Positions 6,694 to 9,830 of a DNA stretch of 9,830 nt are shown piece after piece. Origin of the DNA: an uncultured Clostridia bacterium. Its GTDB lineage: Bacteria > Bacillota > Clostridia > Christensenellales > UBA1242. The position numbers and the translations under genes were made by a program. Location of the stretch: positions 1 to 9,830 of the forward strand of contig USJH01000027.1 in the NCBI GenBank assembly GCA_900554955.1, written 5' to 3'. Below the pieces are notes generated by a model. That model was not told where the DNA came from. It saw only the letters and a list, made by a program, of their open reading frames with translations, and ran no database searches. Each line of letters starts with the position of its first letter. Positions within the stretch are counted from its first letter, which is position 1.

Positions 6694-6703
6694 AACTGTC
6701 CTC

Positions 6704-7072
6704 CTAAATTACTTCTGGTGCAAGTGAAATAATTTTCATGAAATCTTTATCACGAAGTTCACGAGCAATAGGTCCAAAGATACGAGTACCTTTTGGTTGC
6801 TTTGAGTTATCAATAATAACAGCAGCATTGTCATCGAATCTGATGTGGCTTCCGTCTGCACGTTTAATTCCTTTAGTAGAACGAACGATAACAGCTTTAA
6901 CAACATCACCTTTCTTAACAGAACCACCAGGGATAGCAGATTTTACAGAAGCAACGATAACGTCACCAATGTTTCCACTTCTTCTAAATGATCCGCCAAG
7001 AACACGAATACACATGATTTCTTTTGCGCCAGTGTTATCAGCAACCTTTAATCTTGTTTGTGGTTGAATCAT
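6704..7072 (-). CDS. rplN: 50S ribosomal protein L14
   Basis: 23S rRNA-binding protein at the subunit interface, forming bridges to 16S rRNA and the docking site of silencing factor RsfS in other bacteria. The 122 residues are the standard length and highly conserved. Visible signatures are [18 protein letters not shown] (1–18), [28 protein letters not shown] (36–55), [23 protein letters not shown] and the C-terminal [22 protein letters not shown]. The SD is GGGAG, slightly weaker than that of its neighbours, about 7 nt before the ATG. The gap from rpsQ is 17 nt. Confidence 0.98.
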   Translation of the reverse strand: MIQPQTRLKVADNTGAKEIMCIRVLGGSFRRSGNIGDVIVASVKSAIPGGSVKKGDVVKAVIVRSTKGIKRADGSHIRFDDNAAVIIDNSKQPKGTRIFGPIARELRDKDFMKIISLAPEVI

Positions 7073-7089
7073 AATCTTTCTCCCTTATA

Positions 7090-7362
7090 TTATCTAACTT
7101 TTTCAACGATTCTAACTAAACGCCATCTTTTGTTTTTTGAAAGTGGGCGTGTTTCAGCGATTTCGACTGTATCGCCAATATCACATTCGTTTTTCTCATC
7201 ATGAGCAACGAACTTAGTTGTTTTGTTAAGTGTTTTCTTGTAGATAGGGTGCTTAATTTTTTCATGCACTTCTACAACAATTGTCTTGTCCATCTTGTTA
7301 GATGAAACAATACCAATTCTCTTTTTTCTAAGATTTCTCTCTTGATTTTCAACATTTGCCAT
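7090..7362 (-). CDS. rpsQ: 30S ribosomal protein S17
   Basis: Primary 16S rRNA-binding protein with an OB fold, acting early in 30S assembly. The 90 residues match the family. It has [21 protein letters not shown] (12–32), [20 protein letters not shown], and the signature [20 protein letters not shown] (63–82), ending VRIVEKVR. The SD GAGG is formed by the last codons of rpmC, 10 nt before the ATG. Only 6 nt separate the genes, so coupling to L29 translation is probable. Confidence 0.98.
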   Translation of the reverse strand: MANVENQERNLRKKRIGIVSSNKMDKTIVVEVHEKIKHPIYKKTLNKTTKFVAHDEKNECDIGDTVEIAETRPLSKNKRWRLVRIVEKVR

Positions 7363-7368
7363 AACTTA

Positions 7369-7617
7369 TTAACCTCTTGCCTTTTTTGTAGCTTTTTTAG
7401 TCTCTGCTATGGCAGGACTAGCTTTTGCAATTCCGAGTTCTCTTTCACGCATTACAGTTTTAACCTTTGCAATGTCTCTTTTGCATTTTCTAAGTGCGAG
7501 AGGATTTGACAAGTTGCCAGTTGCATGAGAAAAACGCAAATTGAAAAGTTCTGCTTTAAGATCTGCAAGCTTAGTTGCAAGTTCTTTATCAGTCATAGTT
7601 GTAAAATTCTCAGCCAT
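7369..7617 (-). CDS. rpmC: 50S ribosomal protein L29 with short basic C-terminal tail
   Basis: Small helical protein at the exit tunnel rim, part of the docking surface for trigger factor and SRP. The core spans about residues 5–65. It has MTDKELATKLADLKAELFNL (8–27), FSHATGNLSNP (29–39), and the second helix LRKCKRDIAKVKTVMRER (42–59). The 82-residue length exceeds the usual 60–70. The excess is a Lys/Ala tail from about residue 64 (KASPAIAETKKATKKARG). The ATG shares its A with the rplP stop (TAATG), and GGGGAGG lies 7 nt upstream inside rplP, so reinitiation or coupling with L16 is likely. Confidence 0.97.
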   Translation of the reverse strand: MAENFTTMTDKELATKLADLKAELFNLRFSHATGNLSNPLALRKCKRDIAKVKTVMRERELGIAKASPAIAETKKATKKARG

Positions 7618-8060
7618 TATTTATCCTCCCCTTGATTTTGAGCAGCTTCTAAGTCTGCTTTTTTAACAATTTTAACTTTGCAAGGCAATTTATATGTTGC
7701 ACGTTTCAAAGCTTCGATGCAAGTCTCTTCTTTAACCCCACCAATTTCAAACATAACTCTGCCTGGTTTTACAACAGCAACCCAGAATTCAGGTGAACCT
7801 TTACCAGAACCCATACGAGTTTCAGCAGGTTTCTTTGTTACAGGTTTGTGTGGGAAAATGTTTATCCAAACTTGTCCACCACGTTTTGTATAACGAGTCA
7901 TAGCAATACGAGCAGCTTCAATTTGGTTTGATGTGATCCAGCATGGTTCCATTGCAACAATGCCATATTCACCATGACAGATTTGATTTCCACGTGTAGC
8001 TTTTCCGGTCATTCTTCCACGTTGAACTCTTCTTCTTTTTACTCTCTTAGGCATCAACAT
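7617..8060 (-). CDS. rplP: 50S ribosomal protein L16
   Basis: Late-assembling 23S rRNA-binding protein close to the A-site tRNA and the peptidyl transferase centre. The 147 residues match the family. It starts [17 protein letters not shown] and continues [20 protein letters not shown] (40–59), [18 protein letters not shown] (61–78), [20 protein letters not shown] (82–101) and FEIGGV. I chose the ATG at 8060, 8 nt after a strong AAAGGAGG, over a GTG eight codons upstream that lies in rpsC before that SD. The gene thus begins 14 nt inside rpsC in another frame. A second possible start, MPKRV at 8054, would still overlap. Confidence 0.97.
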   Translation of the reverse strand: MLMPKRVKRRRVQRGRMTGKATRGNQICHGEYGIVAMEPCWITSNQIEAARIAMTRYTKRGGQVWINIFPHKPVTKKPAETRMGSGKGSPEFWVAVVKPGRVMFEIGGVKEETCIEALKRATYKLPCKVKIVKKADLEAAQNQGEDK

Positions 8061-8718
8061 GATTGTTTCCTCCTTTAGTAGCACGGTTCTTTTTGTTCAA
8101 AATTTCACCTTTATAGATCCAAACTTTAACGCCAAGTTTACCAGAAACGTGAGCTTCTGCGAAACCATAGTCAATGTCTGCTCTAAGTGTTTGAAGTGGC
8201 AAAGAACCATCTTGATAGAATTCGCTTCTAGCGATTTCAGCGCCATCAAGACGACCACCAAGCATGATTTTGATACCTTTAACGCCAGCTTTTTGGCATC
8301 TTGCCAAAGCTTGTTTCATTGCACGACGGAATCCAACTCTTTGATCAAGTTGAGTTGCGATGCTTTCTGCAACAAGTTGTGCGTCAAGGTCTGGATTTTT
8401 GATTTCAACAACATTGATATTGATGTTTTTACCAGTAAGTTTTTGAAGTCTTGCTTTCATTGCTTCAACTCCAGCACCTTTTTGACCGATAACCATTCCC
8501 GGTCTTGCAGTGTTCAAAGTTACTGTAACGCTTTGTGCATTTCTTTCAATAACAACTTTTGAAATTCCACAGTTTTTATAGTTATTTTCAATTTCTTTAC
8601 GGATTTTGTTATCTTCAAGGATATTTGCAGCAAAATCTTTCTTGTTTGCGAACCATTTGCTTTCCCAATCCTTATTGATACCAACTCTCATTCCAACAGG
8701 ATTAACTTTTTGTCCCAT
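8047..8718 (-). CDS. rpsC: 30S ribosomal protein S3
   Basis: Small-subunit head protein lining the mRNA entry site. The protein has 223 residues, close to the 218 of B. subtilis. The N-terminal block [20 protein letters not shown] (1–20) is canonical. A type II KH domain follows, with its G-x-x-G loop at 78–81 (GQKG). The C-terminal S3 domain has [21 protein letters not shown] (130–150) and the signature [13 protein letters not shown] (154–166), with the usual [15 protein letters not shown] next. The tail after KGEIL is short and polar ([14 protein letters not shown]), and its last codons overlap the rplP start. AGGAGG precedes the ATG by 5 nt. Confidence 0.98.
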   Translation of the reverse strand: MGQKVNPVGMRVGINKDWESKWFANKKDFAANILEDNKIRKEIENNYKNCGISKVVIERNAQSVTVTLNTARPGMVIGQKGAGVEAMKARLQKLTGKNININVVEIKNPDLDAQLVAESIATQLDQRVGFRRAMKQALARCQKAGVKGIKIMLGGRLDGAEIARSEFYQDGSLPLQTLRADIDYGFAEAHVSGKLGVKVWIYKGEILNKKNRATKGGNNHVDA

Positions 8719-8727
8719 AGTGTCCTC

Positions 8728-9117
8728 CTAAGCCTTTGCAACATCAAGAATAACTGTGATATTGCTTGTGCGTTTCTTGATTGAGTGTGCTCTTCCTTTG
8801 CTTACAGGTTGGAATCTTTTAAGTGTAGCTCCACCATCAACATAAGTTTCAGCAACAACAAGGTCTGCCTTGTTAAGTCCAAGATTGTTTTCAGCATTAG
8901 CGCCTGCACTTTCAAGAACTTTTACAACATATTCAGCACCTGAATTTGGCATATTTTTAAGGATAGCAACAGCTTCTTCATATTTTTTGCCACGAATAAC
9001 ATTAAGAACGATTCTAACTTTAGAAGGAGAAATTCTGATATATTTAGCAACAGCCTTAGCACGTTTATCTGCGCTTTCTTTTCTTGCAGCTGTTTTTTCA
9101 CGCATTCTAGTTGCCAT
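8728..9117 (-). CDS. rplV: 50S ribosomal protein L22 with short N-terminal extension
   Basis: Binds all domains of 23S rRNA; its beta-hairpin lines the exit tunnel, where it can affect macrolide response. The protein has 129 residues, with the core from about residue 20 (KAVAKYIRISPSKVRIVLNV). It includes IRGKKYEEAVAIL, ESAGANAENN and the hairpin region VDGGATLKRFQPVSKGRAHSIKKRTSNITV. The hairpin looks intact, with no insertion or deletion evident by eye. The first 19 residues ([19 protein letters not shown]) are extra compared with B. subtilis and highly charged. The ATG overlaps the rpsS stop as TAATG, with AGGAGG 9 nt upstream. Met5 is an alternative start without an SD of its own. Confidence 0.97.
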   Translation of the reverse strand: MATRMREKTAARKESADKRAKAVAKYIRISPSKVRIVLNVIRGKKYEEAVAILKNMPNSGAEYVVKVLESAGANAENNLGLNKADLVVAETYVDGGATLKRFQPVSKGRAHSIKKRTSNITVILDVAKA

Positions 9118-9410
9118 TATTTCTTTCCTCCTGGTGCAGTTGTTGTGGTTTTTGCACCTTTGTGACCTTTAAAGGTTCTTGTAGGTGCAAATTCTCCAAG
9201 TTTATATCCAACCATTTCTGAGGAAATATAAACTGGAACATGTTTTCTACCATCGTAAACGCCAACAGTATGTCCAACCATTGAAGGGATGATAGTTGAT
9301 GAACGAGACCATGTTTTAACAACATGTTTTTCTTGTGATTCGTTCATTGCATCAATCTTTTTAACAAGAGATTCTGCAACGAAAGGACCTTTTTTAACAC
9401 TTCTACTCAT
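9117..9410 (-). CDS. rpsS: 30S ribosomal protein S19
   Basis: Small-subunit head protein that works with S13 near the A-site tRNA and intersubunit bridges. The protein has 97 residues. Signatures are [10 protein letters not shown] (2–11), [19 protein letters not shown] (30–48) and [14 protein letters not shown] with [18 protein letters not shown] (66–83). The C-terminus ends in a Thr/Gly/Lys tail ([10 protein letters not shown]), as variable in this family as expected. AGGAGAGG lies just upstream of the ATG. It follows rplB by 11 nt and overlaps rplV by one base. Confidence 0.98.
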   Translation of the reverse strand: MSRSVKKGPFVAESLVKKIDAMNESQEKHVVKTWSRSSTIIPSMVGHTVGVYDGRKHVPVYISSEMVGYKLGEFAPTRTFKGHKGAKTTTTAPGGKK

Positions 9411-9421
9411 AATTTCCTCTC

Positions 9422-9830
9422 CTAATTAATACGTTTAACAATAAACTTGTCAGTATTATTTTTCTTTTTACGTGTCTTATAACCCATTGCAGGTTTGCCC
9501 CAAGGAGTCATAGGACCAGCATGTCCAACTGGTGATTTACCTTCACCACCACCATGTGGGTGATCAACAGGGTTCATAACAGAACCACGAACTGTTGGTC
9601 TAACGCCCATATGACGTTTTCTTCCGGCTTTACCAAGAGAAACAATTTCATGTTCAACGTTGCCAACTTGTCCAAGTGTTGCACGGCAAGTTACAAGAAC
9701 TTTTCTCATTTCGCCTGATGGCATACGAAGTGTTGCATATCTGCCTTCTTTTGCCATGTATTGTGCTGAGATTCCAGCACTTCTTGCGATTTGACCACCA
9801 CGACCCGGGTGAAATTCAATGTTGTGAACA
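9422..9830 (-). CDS. rplB: 50S ribosomal protein L2, N-terminal half beyond window edge
   Basis: One of the most conserved 23S rRNA-binding proteins, required for subunit association and peptidyl transferase assembly. The reading frame is open to the window edge. The visible 135 C-terminal residues begin [20 protein letters not shown], so the gene starts outside the window and the internal Met at 9757 is not its start. The RNA-binding signature [20 protein letters not shown] is present, including the His in HPHGGGEG close to the peptidyl transferase centre. It is followed by [15 protein letters not shown] and the C-terminus DKFIVKRIN. rplB opens the visible part of the S10-type cluster; rplD and rplW would be expected upstream. 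Nothing is unusual. Confidence 0.97.
   Translation of the reverse strand, partial: VHNIEFHPGRGGQIARSAGISAQYMAKEGRYATLRMPSGEMRKVLVTCRATLGQVGNVEHEIVSLGKAGRKRHMGVRPTVRGSVMNPVDHPHGGGEGKSPVGHAGPMTPWGKPAMGYKTRKKKNNTDKFIVKRIN

Noticed and set aside
8059..8562. 167-codon plus-strand reading frame opposite rpsC
   Set aside because: rpsC is unmistakable on the minus strand; the opposing frame has no recognisable motif and is a shadow.
1..9830. Search for defence systems, mobile elements, tRNA or CRISPR
   Set aside because: The whole window is occupied by syntenic housekeeping genes on one strand, with almost no intergenic space; nothing of these kinds is visible.

Overview
The window is one continuous minus-strand piece of the conserved S10–spc ribosomal-protein gene cluster. 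In transcription order, from the high to the low end, it runs rplB (5' end cut by the window edge), rpsS, rplV, rpsC, rplP, rpmC, rpsQ, rplN, rplX, rplE, rpsZ (zinc-type S14), rpsH, rplF, rplR, rpsE, rpmD, rplO, secY, adk, map (3' end cut by the window edge). All 20 genes lie on the same strand. Nearly every start has a purine-rich Shine-Dalgarno (SD) sequence. Gaps are 18 nt or less, except the 63–64 nt between secY and adk. No RNA gene, mobile element, CRISPR array or defence gene is visible, and no stretch over 300 bases lacks a gene.

The DNA is AT-rich by eye, and the order secY-adk-map is typical of Gram-positive bacteria. A single zinc-ribbon S14, a cysteine-bearing L24 and an adenylate kinase with cysteines in its LID all fit a low-G+C Bacillota (Firmicutes) member. 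The divergent SecY C-terminus and the unusual ribosomal-protein tails suggest a poorly characterised, perhaps uncultured, clostridial or related lineage. That placement is inference.

Region by region: 9830–7369 encodes the end of the S10 operon (L2, S19, L22, S3, L16, L29). 7362–2441 encodes the spc set (S17 to L15). 2441–1134 is SecY, the membrane channel translated from the same message. 1069–455 is adenylate kinase, and 455–1 is methionine aminopeptidase, which trims the initiator methionine from nascent chains. Together the genes build the ribosome, export its products and process their N-termini. Close packing, four TAATG stop/start overlaps and one 14-nt overlap imply a single message with translational coupling.

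The core is ordinary housekeeping, and I do not see a new biological system. The unusual parts are protein extensions and small details. L30 has a 117-residue Lys/Ala/Thr/Pro N-terminal extension, partly built from a 39-bp tandem repeat. L24 has a roughly 63-residue charged C-terminal tail, and S5 has a two-part acidic/basic N-terminal extension. L24 and adenylate kinase each have a zinc-ribbon knuckle shortened to CxC. A perfect 10-bp stem-loop fills the only sizeable intergenic gap.
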